Below, piece by piece: positions 26,034-34,464 of a stretch of 50,489 bases of DNA. Numbering within the stretch: position 1 is the first letter of the stretch; every line of letters begins with the position of its first letter. The stretch spans positions 41,523 through 92,011 of the forward strand of contig MNEF01000065.1 of the NCBI GenBank assembly GCA_001917535.1, read 5' to 3'. Under the pieces are notes generated by a model, which had not been told where the DNA came from, made no database searches, and saw only the letters and a program-made list of their open reading frames with translations. Made by a program: the position numbers and the translations under genes. Origin of the DNA: Candidatus Rokubacteria bacterium 13_1_40CM_69_27 (GTDB lineage Bacteria > Methylomirabilota > Methylomirabilia > Rokubacteriales > CSP1-6).

Positions 26034-27702
26034 GGCCATTGAGCGAGCGGCGGCCCGGCGCCGCCAATGGGAGGCCAGCGAGCTGCGGGAGTTCCTCGCC
26101 CGCCAGCCCGAGGGCCGGGCGGAGTATCGCACTGCGTCCGGCTTGCCGGTCAAGCGCGTCTACGGCCCCGAGGACATCGCCGCCACCCCCTTCGAGGAGA
26201 TCGACCTGCCTGGCCACTATCCGTTCACGCGGGGACCGTACCCCACCATGTACCGGGGCCGGCTGTGGACGATGCGGCAGATCGCCGGCTTCGGCACCGG
26301 CCACGACACCAACCGGCGCTTCCGTTACCTCATCGCCCAGGGGCAGACCGGCCTCTCGGTCGACTTCGACATGCCTACATTGATGGGCTACGACTCGGAC
26401 GATCCCCGGGCGCTGGGTGAGGTCGGGCGCGAGGGCGTGGCCATCGACACGATCGAGGACATGGAGGCGCTCTTCGAGGGGATCGACCTCGAGCGCATCT
26501 CGGTGTCGATGACCATCAATCCCACCGCCTGGATCCTCCTGGCCATGTATGTCGCGCTGGCCGAGGCCCGCGGGTACGACGCCCATCGGCTCTCGGGAAC
26601 GACCCAGGCCGACATCCTGAAGGAGTACGTCGCCCAGAAGGAGTGGATCTTCCCCATCCGCTCCTCGCTGCGGCTGGTCCGCGACATGATCGTGTTCAGC
26701 GCCGAGCGGATGGCCCGCTACAACCCCATCAACATCAGCGGCTACCACATCTCGGAGGCGGGCGCGACGTCCGTCCAGGAGGTGGCGTTCACGATGGCCA
26801 ATGCCATCGCCTACATCGAGGAGGTGACGGCGGCCGGCGTCCCCGTGGACGCGTTCGCGCCGCGGCTGGCCTTCTATTTCGTCGCCCAGGCCGACTTCTT
26901 CGAGGAGGTGGCGAAGTTCCGGGCGGCGCGCCGGATCTGGGCCAAGCTCGTGAAGGAGCGCTTCGGAGCCACCAGGCCGGAATCCATGCGCCTGCGCTTC
27001 CACTGCCAGACGGCCGCGGCCACGCTGACGAAGGCCCAGCCCCTCACCAACATCGTGCGCACGGCGCTGCAGGCGCTGTCGGCCGTCCTCGGCGGCGCCC
27101 AGTCGCTCCACACGAACGGCCTGGACGAGGCGTACGCGATCCCCTCCGAGCAGGCGATGAAGATCGCGCTTCGCACCCAGCAGATCATCGCGGAGGAGAC
27201 ACGGGTGCCCAACGTGGCGGACCCCCTGGGCGGGTCCTACTATGTGGAGGCGCTCACCAACCAGTTCGAGGCGGCCGTCTTCGAGATCCTCGGCAAGGTG
27301 GATGCGATGGGCGGGACGGTCAAGGCGATCGAGGAGGGCTACTTCCAGCGCGAGATCGCCGAGTCGGCCTACGACTTCGCGCGCCGCAAGGCCTCCGGCG
27401 AGGAGACCGTCATCGGCGTGAACAAATACGTTGAGCCGTCGGAGCCCGGCGGGCTCGAGATCCACCGGGTCGACCAGGACGTGGAAGCGCGCCAGATCGA
27501 GCGGTTACGCAGCGTCCTCGCCCGGCGGGACGTCGAACGGGTGGCGGCGCTCCTGGACCGGCTCGAGCGCGAGGCGCAAGAGCCCTCCGTCAACCTCATG
27601 CCGGTGACGATCGAGTTGGTGAGGGCCCGGGCCTCGCTGGGAGAGATCGTCGCCCGTCTCCGCCGGGTCTGGGGGACCTATGTAGAACGCCCCGTTTTTT
27701 AG
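26020..27702 (+). CDS. hcmA: Cobalamin-dependent acyl-CoA mutase large subunit, 2-hydroxyisobutyryl-CoA mutase type
   Basis: The 560-residue protein is the catalytic TIM-barrel subunit of the methylmalonyl-CoA mutase family: FTRGPYPTMYRGR, GQTGLSV, LSGTTQADILKEY and ISGYHISEAG (His243). Three substrate-pocket positions separate subfamilies. MCM Tyr89 is Ile88 here, the residue before the conserved FDMPT (Ala in MCM) is Asp115, and MCM Arg207 aligns with Gln206. In 2-hydroxyisobutyryl-CoA mutase the equivalents are Ile90, Asp117 and Gln208, so all three match. The expected reaction is 2-hydroxyisobutyryl-CoA to 3-hydroxybutyryl-CoA, or a related hydroxyacyl rearrangement. ATG 26020 is preceded by GAGAGAGGA. 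No MeaB-type chaperone is visible in the window. Confidence 0.9.
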   Translation: MFDPEAIERAAARRRQWEASELREFLARQPEGRAEYRTASGLPVKRVYGPEDIAATPFEEIDLPGHYPFTRGPYPTMYRGRLWTMRQIAGFGTGHDTNRRFRYLIAQGQTGLSVDFDMPTLMGYDSDDPRALGEVGREGVAIDTIEDMEALFEGIDLERISVSMTINPTAWILLAMYVALAEARGYDAHRLSGTTQADILKEYVAQKEWIFPIRSSLRLVRDMIVFSAERMARYNPINISGYHISEAGATSVQEVAFTMANAIAYIEEVTAAGVPVDAFAPRLAFYFVAQADFFEEVAKFRAARRIWAKLVKERFGATRPESMRLRFHCQTAAATLTKAQPLTNIVRTALQALSAVLGGAQSLHTNGLDEAYAIPSEQAMKIALRTQQIIAEETRVPNVADPLGGSYYVEALTNQFEAAVFEILGKVDAMGGTVKAIEEGYFQREIAESAYDFARRKASGEETVIGVNKYVEPSEPGGLEIHRVDQDVEARQIERLRSVLARRDVERVAALLDRLEREAQEPSVNLMPVTIELVRARASLGEIVARLRRVWGTYVERPVF

Positions 27703-27729
27703 CGGTCTTCTGCTAGACTGGAAAATAGC

Positions 27730-30030
27730 GTGGCTCAGCTCGAAAGCGTGCAGGCCCTCCAGGAAAAGCTGGCCTACGAGCAGAAGCTCGTGCAACTCGT
27801 GGACCGCATCCACGCGGCCAAGAGCCTCGACAGCATCTTCCTCGAGCTGCAGGGCGAGATCCTGGGTCTCATCGAGGCCGAGCGCATGACGCTCTACGCG
27901 GTGGACCAGGACCGGAAAGAGCTCTACTCGAGATTCGTGGCCGGCGACGTGGGCGAGGTCCGCGAGATCCGCGTTCCCATCAGCGAGAAGAGCATCGCCG
28001 GGTACGTGGCGTCGGCGCGCCGCCCGGTGAACATCACCGACGCTTACGACGGCGCCGAGCTGACGCGTATCGCGTCCACGCTCAGCTTCGACAGCAGCTG
28101 GGATCAGAAGACCGGGTTCCGGACCAAGCAGGTCCTGGCTCTGCCCATCATGCACGAGAACCGCGCCGTCGGCGTCATCCAGCTGCTCAACCGGAAGCGC
28201 GGCGCCCGGTTCACCAAGGACGACGAGACCAGCGTCGTCCGCCTGGCCAAGACGCTGGGCATCGCCCTCAACAACCAGTTCCAGCTGGCCCAGAAGCGGG
28301 CGGGGAAGTTCGACTACCTCCTCGCCCAGGAGCTGGTCACCCAGGACGAGCTGAACAGCGCCATCGCCGAGGCCCGCCGCAAGCAGACCGATGTGGAGAC
28401 GGTCCTGCTCGAGCAGTACAAGGTCCCCAAGGCGGAGCTGGGGACCGCGCTCAACCAGTTCTACCGCTGCCCGTTCATCGAGTTCGACGAGAGCATCGCC
28501 CCGCCGTCCGACCTGATGCGGGACCTGAAGCTCGAATATCTGAAGAAGGCCCTGTGGCTGCCGCTCCGGCGCGACGACCACGGCCTCACCGTTCTCGTCG
28601 ACAATCCCCAGGACATCCAGAAGGTCGACGCGATCCACCAGCTCCTGCCGCGTCACAAGATCAACCTGGCGGTCGGCCTGCGGAAAGACATCCTCCACTT
28701 CCTCTCCACCGCCGGCGGCGAGTTGGCGGCCAAGGGTACGATCGGCGAGATCCTCGGCGACCTCAAGGCCGAGGACACCGTCGAGCGGGTCGAACGGGAG
28801 GAGATCAGTGGCGCCGAGGTCGACGAGAACGACAGCGCGATCATCCGGCTCGCCAACCAGATGATCGTCGACGCCTACAAGGCTCGGGCGTCGGACATCC
28901 ACATCGAGCCCTACGGGCCTCAGCGCGACACCGTCATCCGCATCCGGGTGGATGGCTCCAACATGGAGTACCAGAAGATCCCCGGCGCGTACCGGCGGGC
29001 GATCGTGGCCCGGATCAAGATCATGGCCCAGCTCGACATCGCCGAGCGCCGCAAGCCCCAGGACGGCAAGGTCAAGTTCAAGCTCCCCGACAACCGGGAG
29101 ATCGAGCTCCGCGTGGCCACCGTGCCCACCGCCGGCGGCAACGAGGACGTGGTCATGCGCATCCTGGCCTCCAACGAGCCGATCCCCATCGACAAGCTGG
29201 GCATGACCGAGCGAAATTTGAGAGAGTTGAAGGCCGTCGCCCAGAAGCCGTACGGGCTCATCCTCTGCGTCGGGCCTACCGGGTCGGGCAAGACGACCAC
29301 GCTGCACTCGGTTCTGGGCTACATCAACAAGCCTGATCGGAAGATCTGGACGGCGGAGGACCCCGTCGAGATCACGCAGTACGGGCTGCGCCAGGTCCAG
29401 GTGAATCCCAAGATCGGTTTCACCTTCGCGGCCGCGATGCGGGCCTTCCTGCGCGCCGATCCGGACGTGATCATGGTGGGCGAGATGCGCGACGAGGAGA
29501 CGGCCGCCACCGGCATCGAGGCCTCGCTGACCGGCCACCTCGTCTTGAGCACATTGCACACGAACAGCGCGGTGGAGACCGTCGTGCGCCTGCTCGACAT
29601 GGGTCTCGATTCCTTCAACTTCGCCGACGCGCTGCTCGGCGTACTCTCCCAGCGGCTCGTCAAGCGCATCTGTGATGACTGCAAGGAGCCGTACCGCCCG
29701 GAGCGGACGGAGTACGAGGCGCTGGCCCAGGCCTACGGCAAGGAGGAGTTCGAGGCGCTCGGCCCCAAGCACGACGACAAGTTCAAGCTCTATCGGGGCA
29801 AGGGCTGCGCGAGCTGCAATAAGACCGGCTACCGCGGACGGGCCGGCATTCACGAGCTGCTCCTGGCCACTGACGAGATGAAGCGCCTCATCCAGACCAA
29901 GGCGCGCGTCCCCGAAATGCTCGCCCAGGCCAAGACCGAGGGCATGACCACCCTCGTCCAGGACGGCATCCTCAAAACGCTCAGCGGCCTCACGGACCAC
30001 CGTCAGGTCAAAGCCGCTGCGATCAAGTAG
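27730..30030 (+). CDS. GAF-domain type II/IV secretion ATPase (GspE/PilB family)
   Basis: A 766-residue motor ATPase for type IV pilus assembly or type II secretion. Residues ~20-185 form a GAF domain (MTLYAVDQDRKELYS, VLALPIMHENRAVGVIQLLN), ~190-330 the MshEN/GspE N domain (LLAQELVTQDELNSAI), then the ATPase: Walker A GPTGSGKTTT from residue 515, the Asp box, Walker B DPDVIMVGEMRDEET, His box LTGHLVLSTLHTN, and a zinc motif CDDC...CASC. Start GTG 27730 lacks a clear ribosome site; a TAGACT box lies 10 nt upstream. No other pilus gene is in the window, so this may be a detached paralog whose GAF domain gates activity. Confidence 0.92.
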   Translation: MAQLESVQALQEKLAYEQKLVQLVDRIHAAKSLDSIFLELQGEILGLIEAERMTLYAVDQDRKELYSRFVAGDVGEVREIRVPISEKSIAGYVASARRPVNITDAYDGAELTRIASTLSFDSSWDQKTGFRTKQVLALPIMHENRAVGVIQLLNRKRGARFTKDDETSVVRLAKTLGIALNNQFQLAQKRAGKFDYLLAQELVTQDELNSAIAEARRKQTDVETVLLEQYKVPKAELGTALNQFYRCPFIEFDESIAPPSDLMRDLKLEYLKKALWLPLRRDDHGLTVLVDNPQDIQKVDAIHQLLPRHKINLAVGLRKDILHFLSTAGGELAAKGTIGEILGDLKAEDTVERVEREEISGAEVDENDSAIIRLANQMIVDAYKARASDIHIEPYGPQRDTVIRIRVDGSNMEYQKIPGAYRRAIVARIKIMAQLDIAERRKPQDGKVKFKLPDNREIELRVATVPTAGGNEDVVMRILASNEPIPIDKLGMTERNLRELKAVAQKPYGLILCVGPTGSGKTTTLHSVLGYINKPDRKIWTAEDPVEITQYGLRQVQVNPKIGFTFAAAMRAFLRADPDVIMVGEMRDEETAATGIEASLTGHLVLSTLHTNSAVETVVRLLDMGLDSFNFADALLGVLSQRLVKRICDDCKEPYRPERTEYEALAQAYGKEEFEALGPKHDDKFKLYRGKGCASCNKTGYRGRAGIHELLLATDEMKRLIQTKARVPEMLAQAKTEGMTTLVQDGILKTLSGLTDHRQVKAAAIK

Positions 30031-30087
30031 CGGCACGCGCAGGATCGGGGCGGCCCCGCTCGACCGCGCCCCGTCCCCACCCAGCCG

Positions 30088-31251
30088 CTACTCGGTCTCG
30101 GACTTCAGCTTCACGTCCCTGAAGGTGAAGTAGAGCAGCACGTCGTAGACGATCTTCAGGCCCCCGCCCAGCACGAAGGGCGCCGCCAGCGCCAGCGCCT
30201 GCATCGTCCAGCCGGTCAGCGCCGGGGTGATCGCCTGCGCGAGCGTCCGCGCGAGATTGGTGGTGCTGGCGGCCGCTTCGCGCTCGTGATCCTCGACGAC
30301 GGCCATGACGTAAGCTTGCCGGGTGGGCACGTCCATCTGCGAGAGCAGCTGGCGGAGGAGCAGGAGCGCGACCGCCACTGCCCCGCTGGGGGCTGCCGCG
30401 ATCGCGATGAGGAAGACGTTGGAGGCCAGATGCGACACCACCATGGTGGCCAGGAGGCCGAACCGCGCGGCGCACCGGGCGGCAAGCAGGAGCGAGGCGG
30501 CGGTCAGGAGCTGCGCGACGAAGAAGATGAGCCCGAGCGCGGCCAGGTCGAGCCCGAACCGCACGTGTAGGAAATACGCGACCAGCGACTGTAGCACGAA
30601 GCCCCCCGCGAAGGAGTCGAGCGCGAAGAGCGCGGCCATCCGGCGGATCAGCGGCGTCGAGGTGAGGGGACCGCGGGGCCGCGCGGCCTCGGCGCGGGGC
30701 CTGGAGGGGAGGAACCGGTAGGCGATCGCCTGCACGGCGGCGCCGGCGAGGAAGAGCAGGAACAGAGCATCGTAGCCGGCCACGCCTCGGACCGCGGCGG
30801 CGCCGAGCGCCGCTGCGCCGTAGCCCAGCAGGTTGTAGAGGCTGAGGATCGTCGTCCGGCGGGCGCCCGTCACCGCGCGCGCGACGACGACCTGCTCGAC
30901 CGTCAGGAACGGGCCGGTCTCGCCGGCCCCGACGGCGACGTTGCCGAGCATCGCCGCCGCCACGACCACCCACGGGCTCCGCGACACCAGGAGCATGAGG
31001 GCCGACAGGGCCGTCAGGACCACGAGCCCCAGCAGGGCGACCCGCGCACCGTAGCGCTCAGCCGGCCTCCGCACCATCCACGTCAGGGCCGCGCTGGCGG
31101 CGAGGGTCAGCGTCACCGCGGTGCCCACCCCCAGCGGGCCGACACCCAGCTCGCCGAGATAGACGGGCAGCACGATCCCCAGAAAGCCGTAGCAGAACGT
31201 GCGGGCCGTCTTTGCCGCGAAAACCGTGATGACTTCAGGCGGCGCCGCCAC
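30088..31251 (-). CDS. MFS transporter in the chrB operon
   Basis: A 387-residue polytopic protein with about 10-12 TM segments and MFS character (GFLGIVLPVYLGELGV at the start, the loop VRRPAERYGARVALLG resembling the MFS A-motif, and a second half beginning around RRMAALFALDSFAGGF). I set the start at GTG 31251, because the upstream extension in this frame overlaps the chrB-like gene and is not hydrophobic. It overlaps that gene by 17 nt and is last in a ChrB-ChrB'-MFS operon. It may export chromate or another oxyanion, taking the place of ChrA; that role is inferred from the neighbours only. Confidence 0.85.
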   Translation of the reverse strand: MAAPPEVITVFAAKTARTFCYGFLGIVLPVYLGELGVGPLGVGTAVTLTLAASAALTWMVRRPAERYGARVALLGLVVLTALSALMLLVSRSPWVVVAAAMLGNVAVGAGETGPFLTVEQVVVARAVTGARRTTILSLYNLLGYGAAALGAAAVRGVAGYDALFLLFLAGAAVQAIAYRFLPSRPRAEAARPRGPLTSTPLIRRMAALFALDSFAGGFVLQSLVAYFLHVRFGLDLAALGLIFFVAQLLTAASLLLAARCAARFGLLATMVVSHLASNVFLIAIAAAPSGAVAVALLLLRQLLSQMDVPTRQAYVMAVVEDHEREAAASTTNLARTLAQAITPALTGWTMQALALAAPFVLGGGLKIVYDVLLYFTFRDVKLKSETE

Positions 31252-31672
31252 GGACCCGACCCTGGCAGTGGGCGTACAGCGCGTCGTACGCCGGGAACTG
31301 GAGCCGCATGTTGTCGTGGTCGTCCGCCGCGATCGTCCGGAAGCCGGAGGCGACCGCGTAGAGACCGGGGGACTCCGGCGCCAGATGCCGGGCGTCGGTG
31401 TCCGCGCCGCGGACGATCCGGGCCAGCGCCCGCAACGCGGGATCGTCGAGCCCGTATTTCTCGACGAAGGCATCGAACGAGCACCGGTCGCCGTGGTGGC
31501 CGAGCTCGACGTCCGGGACGTCGTAGGGAATCGCGCCCTCCCGCTCGGCCACCCGCATCACCTCGGCGGGCGGCACGAAGAGGAAGACGGGCTCACGATC
31601 GACGAAGCGGCTGATCAGCCAGGGGCAGGCGATGCGATCCACTCTCGCTTTCTCTCGGGTGACCCACTTCAT
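31235..31672 (-). CDS. Stand-alone ChrB C-terminal domain (chromate resistance) protein
   Basis: 145 residues matching the ChrB C-terminal domain (PF09828): KWVTREKARVDRIACPWLIS, RFVDREPVFLFVPP, DVELGHHGDRCSFDAFVEKY and the distal H/D motif DDHDNMRL. The same block forms the C-terminal half of the neighbouring longer protein, so the two genes encode paralogous domains side by side. In chromate-resistance loci ChrB acts as a regulator or sensor with ChrA. The role of the isolated domain is not known. Its ATG overlaps the upstream stop (ATGA-like), indicating one operon. Confidence 0.88.
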   Translation of the reverse strand: MKWVTREKARVDRIACPWLISRFVDREPVFLFVPPAEVMRVAEREGAIPYDVPDVELGHHGDRCSFDAFVEKYGLDDPALRALARIVRGADTDARHLAPESPGLYAVASGFRTIAADDHDNMRLQFPAYDALYAHCQGRVRGGAA

Positions 31673-32655
31673 GGTTGCCTCTCCTTGTTGTGGGCGCGGG
31701 CGCCCGGCCGGAGCCCTTCCTCGCCCAGCGCGGCATAGAGTCCCTCGAACAACGTCAGTCCCGTCGCCAGCATCGCGGCGTCGTCCGGCGTGACGGCCAG
31801 CAACCCGCGAATGGCGATATCGAACCCGCGCGCTTCCTGGCGGACGTACTTGCCGTCGCGCAGGTCGGCCTCGTGGACAATTTCGGCGATGGCGTCGAGC
31901 CGCGAATCTCTGAGGCCGCTGGCGGCGAGCAGCGTCTCGAACGTGCAGCGATCACCGTGGTGGCCGAGCTCGACTCCGACCATATCGAAGGGGATGGCGT
32001 CGGGGGGACGGGCCTCCGGCGCCGTGAAGGCGAAGCGCGCCCCGGGATCGACGAAGCGTCGGATGAACCAGGCCGATGCCAGCCGGTCGACGTGCGGCCG
32101 CGGGCGCGTGACCCACACCCGGTCGCGAAGGTCCTCGAAGCGCGCCGGGGTCGGCGGCGTCGGCGGCGGAGGCGTCAGCCGCGACTCCAGCGCCTCCTTG
32201 GCTCGAAGCGCCTCGGCGCCGGCGGTCGCTCCGAAGTAATCGATCTCGCGGAGGCGGGCGAACTCGCGACCCAGCCGGCCCGCCTCCTCGTGGAGACGGG
32301 CCCGCCGCCCGGGACGCGGCCGGCCCTCGGCCGTGCGGAGCAAGCGGCGATAGCGTTCGGTGAGGGTGCGATAGTCGGCGTCGCGCGCCGCGCGGAAGCG
32401 ACGGACGATCTCTTCGTTCGTCACGTTCTCCACACGCTCGACCCTGAGCAGGGTCGCGTCACCCCCATCCCGCTGGACCTCCTGGGTGAGCCACTGGAAT
32501 TGCTCGGTGGTCTCGGCCGCGGCCGGGAGGACGTAGACGCCGTGCTTGAGGGCCGCGGCCCCCAGCGTCTTGAGCCGGCGCCACGCGCGCACTCGAAGGC
32601 TCGAGGGCTCGCGCGGCAGGCTCACGATCAGAACGAGCCACGTTGGTGAATGCAT
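31669..32655 (-). CDS. chrB: Full-length ChrB-like chromate resistance protein
   Basis: A 328-residue protein with the ChrB N-terminal domain (PTWLVLIVSLPREPSSLRVR, ALKHGVYVLPA, RRFRAARDADY) and the C-terminal domain (VWVTRPRPHVDRLASAWFIR, VGVELGHHGDRCTFETLL). ChrB controls or assists chromate efflux in known operons, and the N-terminal half resembles a DNA-binding, PaaX-like region. I selected ATG 32655, immediately before the conserved start; a TTG at 32667 is possible. It is first in an operon with a second ChrB domain protein and an MFS transporter instead of ChrA. Paired CATCATGTG sites lie upstream. Confidence 0.88.
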   Translation of the reverse strand: MHSPTWLVLIVSLPREPSSLRVRAWRRLKTLGAAALKHGVYVLPAAAETTEQFQWLTQEVQRDGGDATLLRVERVENVTNEEIVRRFRAARDADYRTLTERYRRLLRTAEGRPRPGRRARLHEEAGRLGREFARLREIDYFGATAGAEALRAKEALESRLTPPPPTPPTPARFEDLRDRVWVTRPRPHVDRLASAWFIRRFVDPGARFAFTAPEARPPDAIPFDMVGVELGHHGDRCTFETLLAASGLRDSRLDAIAEIVHEADLRDGKYVRQEARGFDIAIRGLLAVTPDDAAMLATGLTLFEGLYAALGEEGLRPGARAHNKERQP

Positions 32656-32672
32656 CACTGGTTGCAATGCTA

Positions 32673-32726
32673 CATCATGTGTTGCACCGGCACCAGCAGT
32701 GAGCTTGACATGGGACTCATCATGTG
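32673..32726. promoter_or_regulatory. Direct-repeat pair upstream of chrB
   Basis: CATCATGTG occurs at 32673-32681 and again at 32718-32726, 45 bp apart, in the divergent region between chrB and the small + strand gene. A TTGACA at 32705-32710 could be a -35 for the + strand gene. These may be operator sites for ChrB; untested. Confidence 0.35.
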
Positions 32727-32771
32727 ACGAGTATATGGACCCTGGCGTGGATCGCTGGGGGGGAGGGTCAG

Positions 32772-33110
32772 ATGAATCCGGTCGAGTGGGTGCTCAATGA
32801 TGAACTGAGCCGGCTGGTGGATCGGCTCGCGGAATCGGTGCCGGGGGGATGCCTACAAGCCATCGGGGCGCAGAACTCGACGCTCAGGCGGCGCCTGGAC
32901 GAGGCCGAGGCCCAGATGGCGGCTGTGCGGGCGTCGTTGCTCGATGGTTACGGCCGCTGGCGCCGGGCGCTGGACGACGTCGAGAACCTGTGGGCCCTGG
33001 CGGCCTGGAAGTCCACGAGCCCGGAGGCGGCGGCCCCCGACCCTCCGGCGGCGCCCGCGCCCTCAGCGGCGAAAAACGCGACGGAGCAGTCCCGAACGCT
33101 CGCGGCCTGA
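32772..33110 (+). CDS. Small hypothetical protein
   Basis: 112 residues from ATG 32772, preceded by GGGAGGG. The first half is helical and charged (VEWVLNDELSRLVDRLAESV, LRRRLDEAEAQMAAVRASLL), consistent with a short coiled coil; the C-terminal third is Ala/Pro-rich and low complexity. I see no known family. Its 3' end overlaps the convergent hypothetical gene by 48 nt. The good ribosome site supports it as real. Confidence 0.55.
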   Translation: MNPVEWVLNDELSRLVDRLAESVPGGCLQAIGAQNSTLRRRLDEAEAQMAAVRASLLDGYGRWRRALDDVENLWALAAWKSTSPEAAAPDPPAAPAPSAAKNATEQSRTLAA

Positions 33111-33509
33111 TTCGACCTGCTCCGAGGTGTACGTCCCGCGGACAACCTCGAAGCGCTGCCAGTAGTCGGGCAGTTCCTTGGCCAGCATCACCTGGACACC
33201 GATCAGGCGAGCGATCGGGTCTTCTCCGGCGCCTGCCAGGGCCTCGTCGGCCTTGCGTTGCCGCTCCGCGGCCAGCCCGGGCAGCAGCGCGGTGCGCAGC
33301 CGCTCGAGGAACTTCCGGACGCCGGCGCTGAACTCCTTCCGATCGCGCGCGCTGTCCGCCGCTGGCGCCGGCAGTCCGTGCGCGCGCCGCGCCTGCACCA
33401 TCACGTCGAGGCTCACGTGGTCGACCGCGTCCTCGATCCGCTCCCGCAGCTCGCTCTCCACCAGAGCCAGGAGGTCGCGCGGCTGCCCCGGTCGGGTTCG
33501 GAAAGGCAC
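33063..33509 (-). CDS. Hypothetical helical protein
   Basis: 148 residues from a GTG at 33509. It is predominantly alpha-helical and charged (DLLALVESELRERIEDAVDHV, VRKFLERLRTALLPGLAAE), with no signal peptide or TM segment. I do not recognise a family. It lies 11 nt from the start side of the epimerase's stop and on the same strand, so the two may be cotranscribed. It overlaps the convergent small gene at its 3' end. Confidence 0.6.
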   Translation of the reverse strand: MPFRTRPGQPRDLLALVESELRERIEDAVDHVSLDVMVQARRAHGLPAPAADSARDRKEFSAGVRKFLERLRTALLPGLAAERQRKADEALAGAGEDPIARLIGVQVMLAKELPDYWQRFEVVRGTYTSEQVESGRERSGLLRRVFRR

Positions 33510-33519
33510 GTCGATCGGC

Positions 33520-34416
33520 TCACTCGAGCATCCGGCCGATGCCGGTCGCGAGCCGCACGGGCCGGATGCCGAACGTAGAGTAAAAGGGCGCCGGATCGCA
33601 GACGTTGTCCTCCTGGAGCATGAGGAGCTGGTCGGGTGTCACCGGAAATCCGGGCAGTGGATGAAGGACGCGGGTCAGGGGACGCATGAGGCTCAGCGGG
33701 ATGTGGACCTTCCGGACCCGCCGCCGGCCGAGGGCGGCGCCGATCAGATCGAGAAGCTCGATCATCGTGACCGCGTCCGGCCCGCCCACCTCGTACGTCT
33801 GCTTCTCCGTCCCCGGCAGGGCCAGCGCGCCCGCGAAACCCTCGGCCACGTCCTCCACCGGCACCGGCTGCAATCGCTGGCGGCCGCTGCCGATGACCGG
33901 CACCAGCGGCAGCCGACGCGCCAGCTGCGCCAGCATCGTGATGAAAGCGTCGCCCCGGCCGTAGATCACCGACGGGCGGAAGATCGTCCAGCCGAGCCCG
34001 CTGGCGCGCACCGCCTCTTCCGCCGCCCATTTCGTCCGGTGGTAGCGCGACCGCGCGCCCGGCCGCGCGCCCAGCGCGCTCATGTGCAGATAGCGGCGAA
34101 CCCCGGCCATGGCGGCGGCCTCGATGATGTTGATGGTGCCCTGCGTGTGCACCAGCTCGAAGGTGGAGGCGGCCGCCGGGTGCTCGCGGATGATACCCAC
34201 GAGGTGGATGACGGCCTGACAGCCCGCGATGTCGTCCTCCAGGCCGCGCCGAACCAGGACGTCGCCCTCCACGCGCTCGATGGCGCCCAGCCCCCGCAGG
34301 TCGCGCTCGGACCCGCGGCGAACGAGACAGCGGACCGTGTACCCGTCGGCGCGAAGGCCTTGGATTACGGCCCGTCCCACGAACCCTGTCGCCCCGGTGA
34401 CGAACACCCGCTGCAT
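33520..34416 (-). CDS. NAD(P)-binding epimerase, NDUFA9/atypical SDR type
   Basis: A 298-residue atypical short-chain dehydrogenase: VFVTGATGFVGR dinucleotide loop at the N terminus, VIHLVGI, and YHRTKWAAEEAVRASGL containing the active-site-like Lys of the YxxxK region. The following FRPSVIYGRGD and TYEVGGPDAVTM match the complex I NDUFA9-like and NAD-dependent epimerase/dehydratase group. The upstream half of the catalytic triad is not classical, so a structural or NAD-sensing role is as likely as catalysis. ATG 34416 has GAGG 6 nt upstream. It is divergent from the NamZ-fusion gene. Confidence 0.85.
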   Translation of the reverse strand: MQRVFVTGATGFVGRAVIQGLRADGYTVRCLVRRGSERDLRGLGAIERVEGDVLVRRGLEDDIAGCQAVIHLVGIIREHPAAASTFELVHTQGTINIIEAAAMAGVRRYLHMSALGARPGARSRYHRTKWAAEEAVRASGLGWTIFRPSVIYGRGDAFITMLAQLARRLPLVPVIGSGRQRLQPVPVEDVAEGFAGALALPGTEKQTYEVGGPDAVTMIELLDLIGAALGRRRVRKVHIPLSLMRPLTRVLHPLPGFPVTPDQLLMLQEDNVCDPAPFYSTFGIRPVRLATGIGRMLE

Positions 34417-34452
34417 AAAACGCCTCTAACCCTAACACAAGGATATCAGTGG

Positions 34453-34458
34453 TAAGAT
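34453..34458 (+). promoter_or_regulatory. -10-like box TAAGAT before the NamZ-fusion gene
   Basis: TAAGAT ends 6 nt before GTG 34465 and no nearby Shine-Dalgarno sequence is present, consistent with a leaderless message. No obvious -35 is visible. Confidence 0.35.
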
Positions 34459-34464
34459 CGCACC

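Noticed and set aside
30031..30087. GC hairpin (GGGGCG/CGCCCC) between the PilB-like and MFS genes as a terminator
   Set aside because: Only 6 bp with a 14-nt loop that could pair in other ways, and no T-run; too weak in such GC-rich DNA.
32705..32737. TTGACA...TATATG as a full promoter for the small hypothetical gene
   Set aside because: The spacing is 20-21 nt, too long for a standard sigma70 promoter; kept only as a remark.
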